A stretch of 64,000 nt of DNA from Helcococcus sueciensis DSM 17243 (GTDB lineage Bacteria; Bacillota; Clostridia; Tissierellales; Peptoniphilaceae), in assembly GCF_000423145.1 (NCBI RefSeq), contig NZ_AUHK01000004.1, forward strand, positions 1 through 64,000, in the 5' to 3' direction. The notes beneath the pieces were generated by a model. That model was given only the letters and a program-made list of their open reading frames with translations. It did not search any database and had not been told where the DNA came from. The translations under genes and the position numbers were made by a program. Positions 20,312 to 29,242 of the stretch are shown here, in pieces (position 1 is the stretch's first letter; the number at the start of each line of letters is the position of its first letter).

Positions 20312-20348
20312 TAAAAACCAGAGACAAATATTACTAAATGTCTCTGGT
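20312..20348 (-). terminator. Terminator of phosphoglycerol transferase gene
   Basis: Perfect 10-bp stem ACCAGAGACA/TGTCTCTGGT with a 12-base loop; a T run follows on the minus strand. Confidence 0.88.
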
Positions 20349-20388
20349 ATAAAAGCTAACTTTTTGTGTTCCCTTATATTTCCATTCT

Positions 20389-21834
20389 TTATTTTATAAA
20401 ATTATCTTCATAATAATCAGAGTTCTTTTTCAATTCTTCATTTAATTCATCTAATCCATATTTAACCACAATCGAGTCTTTATCTGAGAATAAATTTGTT
20501 CCAAGACCAAGTCTATCGCCTTCTATCTTCACCCCTAATGAGCCTAATGTTGAAGGAAACATATCAAGTATAATTGATTCTTTAGAAGTGTTAACTGGTT
20601 TAACCGCAGAATTTATAAACACATTATATATAGACTCTAACTCTTCTTGATTTTCTAAAAATTCCGCATTCATAGTTTTGTGATCTCCTACCACAACTAT
20701 AGTTGTGTTTTCATAGAAGTCTTGTTTTTTTATCCATTCAATAAACTCATGTATTTCTTTATCTGAATAATAGTATGCATCACGATAACCGCCATATTTT
20801 TTAGGATTAGTTTTGTCAACATGTCCTTCCATAAAATGGGTGTTTACGGTAAGCATTGTATAATTAAATGGTTCGTCTTTTTTCGCAATTTCCGTTAATT
20901 CTTCTTTGGCAAATTCAAATAATTTTGAATCTTCATATCCCCAAAACACCATATAATCTTTAGGTAATTTCCCCATTTTTTTCTGATATTTAAGATCATG
21001 AATTTCATAATTACCATGGTCTTCAAAAAAAACATCTCTTGAACCAAAAGACGCATCTGATCCCATTATAAAATAATTTTTATAACCTTGATCCGCTAGT
21101 ATTTCACCCAAACTAGTAATACCAGGTAAAAAGTTTCCTTTTTGCATAACTTGATTTGCTTCATATATATCTGATAATGGTACTCCTGTTACTTGACCAA
21201 CTAATGAAGATGCTGTCCATGTAGTATTTGTAACAGAATTCATCCCATTGGCTTTATTTTCATTGTAGAAATACACATTATTTTTTTCTAAATCAGTTAA
21301 TTTTGGTATTAAATTTATACTTTCACCATTTTCTAAATTATATTTATTTAAATTTCTATCCATAGATTCTAAGACTATATATATTAAATTTCTTTTCTTC
21401 TCTGGAAATGTAATTTCAACTTTCTTTGGATCTTTATATTCTTCATCGTAAATTGTTGTACTTTTAAATGAAGAGAATATATAGTCAAAGAAGCCTATTC
21501 CATATAGTCCATATATAAAGGAAGCTATAAATATAACTCCCACGGTGAATGCTCTTGCCCATTTAATTTTTTTCAAATATTTTTCTACAATATATATAAT
21601 CAGTGTAATAATTACACCTAACAATATATAAAATATAAAAGTTTCTCTAACATACTGCCAAAGTATATCCAAATTTCCTTTTGTAGCATTTGTAAATATA
21701 TTAAATATTAGCTGCTCAAAAGTAGTTCTACCAATCGCGTTTATCTCCCATGTTGGATATATGATAAATGTTATCGCTAAAAACATTAATATAAATTCTA
21801 TAATTTTAGATATTTTTATCTTTGATTTTTTCAT
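20389..21834 (-). CDS. LTA synthase/OpgB-like phosphoglycerol transferase
   Basis: A 481-residue membrane enzyme of the sulfatase/alkaline-phosphatase superfamily that would move glycerol-phosphate from phosphatidylglycerol to a glycan. Three to four transmembrane helices occupy residues 10-115. The extracellular catalytic domain has LIYIVLESMD (metal ligand E156), a threonine-rich nucleophile region TNTTWTASS (202-210), NTHF (H333) and VVGDHKT (D384/H385). The TWTASSLVGQVTGVPL block resembles OpgB/MdoB phosphoglycerol transferase I more than LtaS. The substrate (LTA, glycolipid or another glycan) cannot be told from sequence. ATG follows AGGAAAG. Own terminator; monocistronic. Confidence 0.8.
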   Translation of the reverse strand: MKKSKIKISKIIEFILMFLAITFIIYPTWEINAIGRTTFEQLIFNIFTNATKGNLDILWQYVRETFIFYILLGVIITLIIYIVEKYLKKIKWARAFTVGVIFIASFIYGLYGIGFFDYIFSSFKSTTIYDEEYKDPKKVEITFPEKKRNLIYIVLESMDRNLNKYNLENGESINLIPKLTDLEKNNVYFYNENKANGMNSVTNTTWTASSLVGQVTGVPLSDIYEANQVMQKGNFLPGITSLGEILADQGYKNYFIMGSDASFGSRDVFFEDHGNYEIHDLKYQKKMGKLPKDYMVFWGYEDSKLFEFAKEELTEIAKKDEPFNYTMLTVNTHFMEGHVDKTNPKKYGGYRDAYYYSDKEIHEFIEWIKKQDFYENTTIVVVGDHKTMNAEFLENQEELESIYNVFINSAVKPVNTSKESIILDMFPSTLGSLGVKIEGDRLGLGTNLFSDKDSIVVKYGLDELNEELKKNSDYYEDNFIK

Positions 21835-21924
21835 TTACTTTCCTGTCTAATTAAGTATTTTAAAAATAAGTAATTAAGTATTGTAATATTTGTTTTAATA
21901 ACTAAAATACATTCTACTACTTTT

Positions 21925-22581
21925 TTATTCTTCAAGCAAACCTCTACAATGTAAACTTATGTGCTTTATTGGATCATTTTCGCAATCAGGATTTCTAGCT
22001 TTAGAAATTCTTCTACCATATAAAATTAATACATGATGCGCTTTAAACCAATCTTCCTTTGGTATAAGTTCCATCAGTTGTTGTTCTGTTTCCCATACAT
22101 TTTTACTTTTAACTAGCCCTATGCGATTTGCAGTACGATGTACGTGAGTATCTACTGCAATTGCTGGTATTCCAAAAGCAACAGATAATACAACATTGGC
22201 TGTTTTCCTTCCAACTCCAGGCAATGATTCTAATTCTTCTCTTGTATTTGGGACTTTTCCATCAAACTTTTCCACCAAAATTTCGGCTGTTTTCTTTAAA
22301 TTTTTCGCTTTATTTTTGTAGAGACCAATAGATTTTATCAGATCTTCAATCTCTTTAATATCTGCATCTAAATAATCATATGGTGTTTTAAATTTCTTAA
22401 ATAATTCTTCTGTAACTATATTGACTCTAACATCAGTGGTTTGTGCAGATAGCATAACTGCACCCAATAATTCAAATTCATTATTGTAATTTAACTCTGG
22501 CCCCGCATCTGGAAAATATTCATAAAGTATTCTTAGAGCCTCTAATTTCTCTTCTTTTGTCAGAGAGTATATCTTTTTCAT
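21925..22581 (-). CDS. nth: Endonuclease III lacking most Fe-S cluster ligands
   Basis: A DNA glycosylase/AP lyase for oxidised pyrimidines in base excision repair, 218 residues. The helix-hairpin-helix LPGVGRKTANVV with catalytic K126, and the catalytic aspartate in AVDTHVHRT (D144), are intact. The C-terminal [4Fe-4S] loop normally reads C-x6-C-x2-C-x5-C. Aligned with E. coli Nth (C187, C194, C197, C203), the residues here are S193, C200, D203 and S209, with one more cysteine at 212. Only one ligand is retained, so the cluster is very probably absent. The HhH enzyme core is otherwise normal. ATG follows TAGGAGA. Divergent from rodA. Confidence 0.93.
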   Translation of the reverse strand: MKKIYSLTKEEKLEALRILYEYFPDAGPELNYNNEFELLGAVMLSAQTTDVRVNIVTEELFKKFKTPYDYLDADIKEIEDLIKSIGLYKNKAKNLKKTAEILVEKFDGKVPNTREELESLPGVGRKTANVVLSVAFGIPAIAVDTHVHRTANRIGLVKSKNVWETEQQLMELIPKEDWFKAHHVLILYGRRISKARNPDCENDPIKHISLHCRGLLEE

Positions 22582-22669
22582 AAATATCTCCTACTTTTAA
22601 AATCTTTTTAAATGTTCTATAATAAATTATAACACAATAAAACTTAGAGATAATCTCGAAGGAGATAGA

Positions 22670-23782
22670 ATGTTTAATTTATCAAAAAAAATATTTAAAA
22701 AGATGGATTTTGTTCTTCTTTTTACAGTAATGACATTAGTTATATTTGGACTTTTTGTGCTAAATTCTGCTATTAATCCACTAGGTGAGGGCATTAAAAC
22801 TCAAGTATTTGCAACTATTATTGGATTTATAATAATTTTATTTATTTGGCTTTTAGATCTAGACTTTTTAAGAAAAATGAAGTGGTTTATTTATATATTA
22901 TCAGTTGGACTACTAATTTCTGTAATGATTTTTGGACAAGGTGGCGAAAGATGGGGTGCGAATCTTTGGATTAGAATAGGTTCTTTTTCTTTACAACCAT
23001 CTGAGATTTCTAAATTTCTACATATACTCTTTTTATCATTTTATATTGGAGACAATAAAAATGTAACAGATACATGGGGATTTGTTATAAAATTTATAAT
23101 TTTAGGATATTTCCCTGCTTTCTTAGTTATATACCAACAAGACTTAGGAACAGCAATGGTATATATTTTCTTTACAACTGTAATGTTCTTCGTATCAGGA
23201 ATTAGTTGGAAAAAAATAAGCGTGCTTTTGATTATTATCCTAGTACTTGCAATAATACTTCTTCCTTTTGTTTGGAAAAATTTAGAAGGTTATGTACTAG
23301 ATAGATTTAAAGATTTTGGTGATAAAGGAAGAAATTTAGAAACAACAACCCATCAAACGGATAGAGGTCTGATAGCATTGGGCTCAGGACAACTCACGGG
23401 ACGAGGATATATGAATGGTCCTTTCTCACAAAATAGCTATATACCAGAACAGCATACCGATTTTATATTCCCTGTATTAGTCGAAGACTTTGGATTTATA
23501 GGTGGTGCTATAACTTTGATACTATATGCATTAATGTTTGTTAGATTTATAAAAATAGCGCTTGAAGCTGAAGATATAGCTTACACAGCTTTTTCAATGG
23601 GAACATTCGCAATGTTCTTCGCTCATATATTTGAGAATATAGGGATGACAATGAAACTATTACCCGTTACAGGGATACCATTACCTTTCTTTTCAAATGG
23701 TGGAACTTTCCAATTAATGAACCTAATTTTAATTGGATTTATACTATCAATAAGTATGCAGAGAAAGAGTTTAGATTTTTAA
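22670..23782 (+). CDS. rodA: Rod-shape/division SEDS glycosyltransferase (RodA/FtsW family)
   Basis: SEDS peptidoglycan polymerase, 370 residues with about ten transmembrane helices. Family blocks are clear: GGERWGANLWIRIGSFSLQPSE (residues 86-107, shown in part as WIRIGSFSLQPSEISK), YQQDLGTAM, the extracellular loop with GLIALGSGQLTGRG, and the C-terminal ENIGMTMKLLPVTGIPLPFF (shortened here), which places it in the RodA/MrdB branch. It would pair with a class B PBP not found in this window. GAAGGAGA precedes the ATG. Monocistronic, ending at a shared convergent terminator with galU. Confidence 0.93.
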   Translation: MFNLSKKIFKKMDFVLLFTVMTLVIFGLFVLNSAINPLGEGIKTQVFATIIGFIIILFIWLLDLDFLRKMKWFIYILSVGLLISVMIFGQGGERWGANLWIRIGSFSLQPSEISKFLHILFLSFYIGDNKNVTDTWGFVIKFIILGYFPAFLVIYQQDLGTAMVYIFFTTVMFFVSGISWKKISVLLIIILVLAIILLPFVWKNLEGYVLDRFKDFGDKGRNLETTTHQTDRGLIALGSGQLTGRGYMNGPFSQNSYIPEQHTDFIFPVLVEDFGFIGGAITLILYALMFVRFIKIALEAEDIAYTAFSMGTFAMFFAHIFENIGMTMKLLPVTGIPLPFFSNGGTFQLMNLILIGFILSISMQRKSLDF

Positions 23783-23793
23783 CATTTAAACAC

Positions 23794-23833
23794 AAAAATA
23801 GTGATGAATCAGTTTATATTCATCACTATTTTT
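23794..23833. terminator. Convergent terminator between rodA and galU
   Basis: Perfect 16-bp stem AAAAATAGTGATGAAT / ATTCATCACTATTTTT with an eight-base loop. It works in both directions for the converging genes. Confidence 0.92.
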
Positions 23834-23851
23834 CATTTTATTAAATTTGTT

Positions 23852-24727
23852 TTATAAATCTTTAACTATCTCTTTGAGATATGATTTGAATCCATCTTTT
23901 AACTCTTCATTTCTTAAAGCATACTCTACTGTTGCTTCTAAAAAACCTAATTTATCCCCTACATCATATCTTTTACCCTCATATATATATCCATATACTC
24001 CTTCTTTTGATGCAAGCATATCTATGGAATCGGTAATTTGTATTTCATCACCTACTCCAGGTTTTGTTTTTTCAATATGTTCAAAAATTTCCTTCGTAAA
24101 TACATATCTTCCAAGCATAGCAATATCTGATGGAGCTTCCTCTATATTCGGCTTTTCTACACATTTTAATATTTTAAAAGTTTTATCATCTACTTTTTCA
24201 TATTCTATAGATCCATATTTATTAATTTCTGTAATAGGAACTCTTTTACATCCAATGATATCGTGTTTAAGTTCATAGAATTTTTTTATAAGTTGACCAA
24301 TTGCTGGATTACCTGGATTATAAACAATATCGTCTCCTAAAACTACAACAAATGGATCATCACCTACAAATTCTTTTCCTTGTAAAATAGCGTGACCTAA
24401 ACCTTTAGTTTCTTTTTGTCTCTTAAAATAGAAGTTTGCTTTATCAGCAATTTTTCTAACTTTTTCATATTCTTCAAATTTGTTTTTTTCAAGAAGTGTT
24501 TTTTCAAGCTCAATTGAGTAATCGAAATAATCTTCGATTTCATGTTTATTTCTATTTGTGATAAATAAAATATCTGTGATACCTGATTCTACTAATTCTT
24601 CTACTATCAGTTGTATTGTAGGAACATCAACTATTGGCAACATTTCTTTCGGAACAGCTTTAGTAAATGGTAGAAATCTTGTTCCATGTCCAGCCACAGG
24701 TACTATAGCTTTTCTAATTTTGTTCAT
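23852..24727 (-). CDS. galU: UTP–glucose-1-phosphate uridylyltransferase
   Basis: Makes UDP-glucose for glycolipid and cell-envelope glycans; cytoplasmic. It has the nucleotidyltransferase signature VPVAGHGTRFLPFTKAVPKE and the acceptor-site segments typical of GalU/GtaB (VVLGDDIV near 110; CVEKPNIEEAPSD; GDEIQITDSIDML; YDVGDKLGFLEATVEYAL). I chose the start at 24727 (MNKIRKAIVPVAGHG, 291 residues) because GAGGA lies eight bases upstream. A longer frame from 24769 would overlap the preceding gene by 56 bases; the chosen start overlaps it by 14. Co-transcribed with the CNNM-family gene. Confidence 0.95.
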   Translation of the reverse strand: MNKIRKAIVPVAGHGTRFLPFTKAVPKEMLPIVDVPTIQLIVEELVESGITDILFITNRNKHEIEDYFDYSIELEKTLLEKNKFEEYEKVRKIADKANFYFKRQKETKGLGHAILQGKEFVGDDPFVVVLGDDIVYNPGNPAIGQLIKKFYELKHDIIGCKRVPITEINKYGSIEYEKVDDKTFKILKCVEKPNIEEAPSDIAMLGRYVFTKEIFEHIEKTKPGVGDEIQITDSIDMLASKEGVYGYIYEGKRYDVGDKLGFLEATVEYALRNEELKDGFKSYLKEIVKDL

Positions 24728-26102
24728 CTCCACTATCCTCATCTTCTTGATTTTGTTTTGTTTCATCAACTATGTTTACTATAGCATATAAAATACGTTT
24801 ATCTTTAACTTCCGTTACTTGTATTTCTAAATCTTCTAGTTTTATAAAAGGCTTTTCTCCATCTTCTGGAATATATCCTAATTGATATATAATAAATCCA
24901 CCCATAGTGTCATATTCATCAACTTCTTCATCAATTTTAGTGCCTGTTTCAGAATTAAAGTCCTTTATTGAAATAGAAGCTTTTACTAAATACTTATTAT
25001 GATCTAACTTTTGTAGTTCTGGATCATCAATATCATATTCATCATCTATATCACCCACTATTTCTTCCAATAAATCTTCCATAGTTACAATACCAGTAAA
25101 TCCACCATATTCATCTATAAGTAATGCCATATGACGATTTTGTGTTTGAAGTTCTGTAAGTAATTCATTAACATTTTTTCTTTCAGGTATAAAATACGCA
25201 GGTTTGATAATAGATCTTATGTCTACATTTTCAAACCCTTTATTATACGCTTCTAATAAATAGTCCTTAATATATAACAATCCTAATATATTATCTACTT
25301 CTTCATCATAAACAGGAATTCTCGAATACTGAAGTTTTAACATCTCATCTTTATATTCGCTAAAATCATCATTAATATCAATCATGAAAACTTCAGTTCT
25401 AGGAGTCATAATTTCTTCAGCATAAGTTTCATCAAAGCTTATTACCGAATTAATCATCTCACTTTCTACCGTATCTATTACTCCCTGAGAATGACCAAGC
25501 TGAACCAAAGATTTAATATCATTAATAGTAATTCTTCCCTCCATACCATCGGAGTGAATTCTTAATAATTTAAGAACTAAATTTGTATTTTTTGTTAATA
25601 GCCATACAAAAGGTTTAAACATCTTGTTAAAGAAAGTGATTGACCCAATAGAAAATCTTGCAAACTCTTCACTCTTAATAATAGCTATTCTTTTAGGCAC
25701 TAGTTCACCAAAAACTATAGTTAAAAATGATAGTAAAAATGTAATCAAAACTTGAGACACAGTTATATAATATGGTATATTCCATCCTTTTAATAAATAT
25801 GCCAATTTGTATGATATTCCTGTTGCAGCAAATGCTGAGTTTAAGAAACCAGCCAATGTGATAACTACTTGTATAACAGATAATAAATTAGATTGATCAT
25901 CCAATAAATCAAGTATTTTACCTGCTTTTTTATCACCATCTTCATAATCACGTTTAAGTTTGTTTTGATCGACTGAAACCATTGCCATTTCTGCAGCTGA
26001 GAAAAAAGCATTAATTAATGTCAATACAATTATAATTATTATTTGTCCTACTATATTTCCGTTTCCGAGATCAACCTCTTGCGCGGCCTGCGGTATTTCC
26101 AT
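24714..26102 (-). CDS. CNNM/CorC-HlyC family protein (DUF21–CBS–CorC)
   Basis: A 462-residue membrane protein with three parts. A DUF21 domain with four hydrophobic segments (about 17-205, LINAFFSAAEMAMVSV) comes first. Then a CBS pair (about 218-350, with EEIMTPRTEVFMI, SRIPVYDEEVDNILG and DEYGGFTGIVTMEDLLEEIVG). A C-terminal CorC_HlyC domain (about 365-445) follows. The family is linked to Mg2+ and other divalent-cation export (CNNM, CorB/MpfA). ATG follows TGGAGGA. The last 14 bases overlap galU. Confidence 0.9.
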   Translation of the reverse strand: MEIPQAAQEVDLGNGNIVGQIIIIIVLTLINAFFSAAEMAMVSVDQNKLKRDYEDGDKKAGKILDLLDDQSNLLSVIQVVITLAGFLNSAFAATGISYKLAYLLKGWNIPYYITVSQVLITFLLSFLTIVFGELVPKRIAIIKSEEFARFSIGSITFFNKMFKPFVWLLTKNTNLVLKLLRIHSDGMEGRITINDIKSLVQLGHSQGVIDTVESEMINSVISFDETYAEEIMTPRTEVFMIDINDDFSEYKDEMLKLQYSRIPVYDEEVDNILGLLYIKDYLLEAYNKGFENVDIRSIIKPAYFIPERKNVNELLTELQTQNRHMALLIDEYGGFTGIVTMEDLLEEIVGDIDDEYDIDDPELQKLDHNKYLVKASISIKDFNSETGTKIDEEVDEYDTMGGFIIYQLGYIPEDGEKPFIKLEDLEIQVTEVKDKRILYAIVNIVDETKQNQEDEDSGDEQN

Positions 26103-26232
26103 ATATCCTCCATAATTTTCATCTAGCCGTATATTACCATATTTCCGCAGTTTTTACAATAAATCAAGTATTATTATATATTGTTTTACACTAATTTTAC
26201 TGGGTATAAATCTATACAAGATGGAGGTAAAT

Positions 26233-26385
26233 ATGGAATTAAACAAAGATTATCTAGATAACCAAGAATTCGCAGAAAGTAAAACTGAAGCTCAACAAAA
26301 AATAAGTGATGAAACTGCTAAGACAAAACGTGAATTAGAAGACAAAATTAAAGAAGATAAAAAAGAGAAATCTAAGAATAATTAA
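26233..26385 (+). CDS. Small charged protein of 50 residues, unknown
   Basis: A short ORF beginning MELNKDYLDNQEF, with a strong ribosome site (GGAGGT, seven bases before the ATG) and its own terminator 48 bases after the stop. The product is about half charged residues, with a lysine-rich tail ending KEKSKNN. It is predicted to be a single amphipathic or coiled helix, with no membrane segment and no cysteine. The codon pattern matches the neighbours. I do not recognise a family. The ribosome site and dedicated terminator make it a real gene candidate rather than chance. Confidence 0.65.
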   Translation: MELNKDYLDNQEFAESKTEAQQKISDETAKTKRELEDKIKEDKKEKSKNN

Positions 26386-26432
26386 TTTTTTAAAATAACT
26401 AAATTTTGATTTATTAAATATTAAAACTTTAT

Positions 26433-26474
26433 AAAAAAGCGATAAACTTATTATATAATGTTTATTGCTTTTTT
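26433..26474 (+). terminator. Terminator after the 50-residue ORF
   Basis: 15-bp stem AAAAAAGCGATAAAC / GTTTATTGCTTTTTT containing one G-T pair, followed by more T. Confidence 0.85.
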
Positions 26475-26498
26475 TGTGAATAATGTTAATCTTATGTA

Positions 26499-26527
26499 TT
26501 AACTTTACTTATATTTTTTGCTATAAT
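26499..26527 (+). promoter_or_regulatory. Promoter of D-serine dehydratase gene
   Basis: -35 TTAACT (26499-26504), 17-base spacer, extended -10 TGCTATAAT ending at 26527, 32 bases ahead of the start codon. Confidence 0.7.
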
Positions 26528-26558
26528 CTTATAGATATAAACGTTTAGGAGGAATAAT

Positions 26559-27887
26559 TTGTACAATATTGAAGAATTAATTAAAGAAAATCCCATATTA
26601 GATAAGGTTAAAAACTTAGAACCTACTGTTTGGATTAATCCAGATAGAAAAACCGGAGATGAAGCGTGGGATAATGTTGAATTTACAATCGATGATATAA
26701 AGGAAGCTGACCAAAGATTTAGAAAATTCGCTCCTCTCATGATAAAACTTTTTGGTGAAGAATTTCCTGAATTATATGAAAGTAAAGGAATATTGGAATC
26801 ACCACTTGTTAGACTTGAAAATCTAGAAAAAAAATATCGTCAAGAAAAAGATTTTAAAGGTAAATTATATTTAAAAATGGATTCACATTTACCTGTAGTT
26901 GGATCAATTAAAGCTAGAGGTGGACTATATGAAGTGCTTGTATTCGCTGAAATACTAGCAAAAGAAAATAATCTTTTAGATGAAAATAGAGATTACTCAC
27001 AATTCGCAGATGAAGATTTTCGTAATCTATTTTCAAAATATACTATTCAAGTAGCTTCAACAGGTAATCTTGGAATTTCAGTTGGAGTTATGGCTTCTGC
27101 TCTAGGGTTTAATGCAATTGTCCATATGTCAAACGATGCTAAAGATTGGAAGAAAAAACATTTACGTGATAGAGGCGCGACTGTTATAGAATATGATGGT
27201 GACTTTTCTACAGCTATAACAAAAGCAAGAGAATTATCTCTACAAGATGAATTCTCATATTTTGTTGATGATGAAGACTCTACAACTTTATTTAAGGGAT
27301 ATTCGGTAGCAGCTCTACGTACAAAAGAACAAATTGAAAAAATGGGAATTAAAGTTGATAAAGATCATCCTATATTTCTTTATGCACCTTGTGGTGTAGG
27401 TGGCTCTTCAGGTGGGGTATCATTTGGTTTTAGGAGAGTTTTAGGTGATAATGTACATGCTTTCTTTGTAGAAACTACTCATATACCAAGTTTTTTAATC
27501 GGTGCATCCACAAAATTACATTCAAATATTTCTGTATATGATTTAGGAATTGATGGTAAAACTGAAGCTGATGGACTATCTGTTGCTAGACCTTCTAAAT
27601 TCTCTGGACATACTATGGAATCGCTATTAAGCGGTGTAATAACAATTGAAGATTATACTTTATTTGAAACACTTAGAGAACTTAACGATTTAGAAGATAT
27701 TAGAATCGAACCTTCTTCTACATCATCTATCGTGGCTAGTGAATCTTTATTTAATTATGAACAAGTTAAAGAATATCTAGAAAAATATGATTTATTAGAT
27801 AAATTAGATAATGTTACTCATATTTGTTGGGCAACTGGTGGAAATCTAGTACCTAAAGAAATTATGGATAATTATCTTAAAAAATAA
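26559..27887 (+). CDS. dsdA: D-serine ammonia-lyase (D-serine dehydratase)
   Basis: A PLP fold-type II enzyme that converts D-serine to pyruvate and ammonia. At 442 residues it has the DsdA length. The PLP lysine is K118 in SHLPVVGSIKARGG. The phosphate-binding glycine loop STGNLGISVG and the CGVGGSSGGVSFGF loop are present. The start is TTG at 26559, eight bases after a perfect AGGAGG; no ATG is better placed. It stands alone with its own promoter. No adjacent D-serine transporter or DsdC regulator is present, so it may serve detoxification or catabolism of D-serine taken up by other systems. Confidence 0.93.
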   Translation: MYNIEELIKENPILDKVKNLEPTVWINPDRKTGDEAWDNVEFTIDDIKEADQRFRKFAPLMIKLFGEEFPELYESKGILESPLVRLENLEKKYRQEKDFKGKLYLKMDSHLPVVGSIKARGGLYEVLVFAEILAKENNLLDENRDYSQFADEDFRNLFSKYTIQVASTGNLGISVGVMASALGFNAIVHMSNDAKDWKKKHLRDRGATVIEYDGDFSTAITKARELSLQDEFSYFVDDEDSTTLFKGYSVAALRTKEQIEKMGIKVDKDHPIFLYAPCGVGGSSGGVSFGFRRVLGDNVHAFFVETTHIPSFLIGASTKLHSNISVYDLGIDGKTEADGLSVARPSKFSGHTMESLLSGVITIEDYTLFETLRELNDLEDIRIEPSSTSSIVASESLFNYEQVKEYLEKYDLLDKLDNVTHICWATGGNLVPKEIMDNYLKK

Positions 27888-28197
27888 AAAATTTATATAT
27901 AATGTATAAACTTATTGATTAGCACTAAATTTTGTTGAAACTATTGGAGTTTTAAATATTAAATTAATGTAATAATGTTGGCGTTTTTTTTCATTCAATA
28001 TTTGTTATTATATAAATATGGAAATGGACATTTTTTAGTATTTGATATCCTCTCTTCAAATGCTAATTACCTATATGTAATCGCCGACAATATTAGGTAC
28101 CATGCTATTTAGAGCTGTCAATAGCATTAATAAATTTTAGAAATTATCTCTATGGTTCTCTCACCCATATTCTAAAATTTATAGGTGAAATCGATCG
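27888..28197. other. Intergenic region with two adjacent inverted repeats
   Basis: There is no ORF with a ribosome site here. Two neighbouring inverted repeats are visible. ATGCTATT/AATAGCAT lies around 28102-28127. A perfect 13-bp ATAAATTTTAGAA/TTCTAAAATTTAT pair (28130-28142 and 28170-28182) encloses a 27-base loop that is less A+T-rich. Upstream of these (28078-28100) is a G+C-containing patch unlike normal gap sequence. This may be a structured RNA or a decayed element; no known RNA family is recognised. Confidence 0.4.
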
Positions 28198-28246
28198 AAA
28201 AAAAAGACACGTTTGAGTATGAATCTATTCATATTCAAACGTGTTT
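28198..28246 (-). terminator. Terminator after aromatic-acid-exporter-like gene
   Basis: 18-bp stem ACACGTTTGAGTATGAAT / ATTCATATTCAAACGTGT with one G-T pair and a three-base loop. A long T run follows on the minus strand. It can also fold on the plus strand and may end dsdA transcripts. Confidence 0.9.
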
Positions 28247-28248
28247 TA

Positions 28249-29187
28249 TTATTTTCTTTCAAGATACCATTTATTTTCTTGTTCATTATACATCTTGGTA
28301 AATTCATGTAAATTATATTCTATTGAATTAAATGTATGAACTAACTTTCCCAATTCAAAATTATATCTTCTATCAAAATTATTCTCAATTTCTCCTATTA
28401 TATAAGAAGTATTTAAATCTCCTTTAAAATATACTAATAATTCCTCATAAATTTTCTTAGTAATTATAGGATTTTCGTCTAAATCATTTAATTCTATTAT
28501 TAAACTTAGTGCCGATCTAAATAGATTATTTAGCTTAGATACGGTTACAGTATTAATATTCTCATTCATTCTTAATCTAATATCTTTTCTAAGTCTCTTA
28601 GAGATGTAATTTATCTGTGATAATTCATCTATAAGTTTTACTTCATCAACAGAGATATCATTTTCCAAAAGATTTTTAAGTGCAGATCTTAAACTCAAAT
28701 ATGAAGTTCTATACGCATTTAATAATACTTTTTCTTGTCTTGGTCGCAATACATATGTATTTATTAGTAACCCAATAACTGAACCTATTAATGTATCTAT
28801 AATTCTATTTAGTGCATATATTTCAAGATTTTTGTTCGCATAAGGAACATCAAGTACAAATACAAAAAATATAAAAGCAGATCCTAATGTATATTGCCAA
28901 TTGAAAAAGTAACAAATTATTATAATAACTGCCATACCTAATGTTACACCATATTGATTAACTTGATTTATCGATTGCAACATAAAAGCAACTAATATCG
29001 CTACTATATTTGACATCACTCTATCAAAAGATGATTTAAGCGAATCAAATATACTAGAGCTAATAGCTGTAATGGCTGCCGCTGCCATCATTGCTGGATT
29101 TAACTCTGGAAAAATTTCGGCAATAATATATATTAAAAATACCGCTAAAATTGTCTTTAATGATCTTAATCCTATAACTTTTTTCAT
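28249..29187 (-). CDS. Aromatic acid exporter family protein (DUF939/ArAE-like)
   Basis: A 312-residue membrane protein. The N-terminal half (about 1-150) has roughly six hydrophobic helices of the FUSC/ArAE_1 type (LRSLKTILAVFLIYIIAEIF, then NPAMMAAAAITAISSS). The C-terminal half (about 155-312) is a cytoplasmic helical domain (RLRKDIRLRMNENI). Relatives are predicted efflux components; the substrate is unknown. ATG follows GAGGGG. It lies 55 bases after sbcC on the same strand, so weak read-through from the sbcDC unit is possible. Confidence 0.8.
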   Translation of the reverse strand: MKKVIGLRSLKTILAVFLIYIIAEIFPELNPAMMAAAAITAISSSIFDSLKSSFDRVMSNIVAILVAFMLQSINQVNQYGVTLGMAVIIIICYFFNWQYTLGSAFIFFVFVLDVPYANKNLEIYALNRIIDTLIGSVIGLLINTYVLRPRQEKVLLNAYRTSYLSLRSALKNLLENDISVDEVKLIDELSQINYISKRLRKDIRLRMNENINTVTVSKLNNLFRSALSLIIELNDLDENPIITKKIYEELLVYFKGDLNTSYIIGEIENNFDRRYNFELGKLVHTFNSIEYNLHEFTKMYNEQENKWYLERK

Positions 29188-29242
29188 TTATCCCCTCGTA
29201 ATAACTATATAACATAATAGCATATTACTTATATTTTTTTAA

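Noticed and set aside
21835-21924. Direct repeat AATTAAGTATT in the gap before nth
   Set aside because: Two short A+T-rich copies are expected by chance at this composition.
24714-24769. galU start at the upstream ATG
   Set aside because: It would overlap the CNNM gene by 56 bases and adds residues not found in the family; the ATG at 24727 has a ribosome site.
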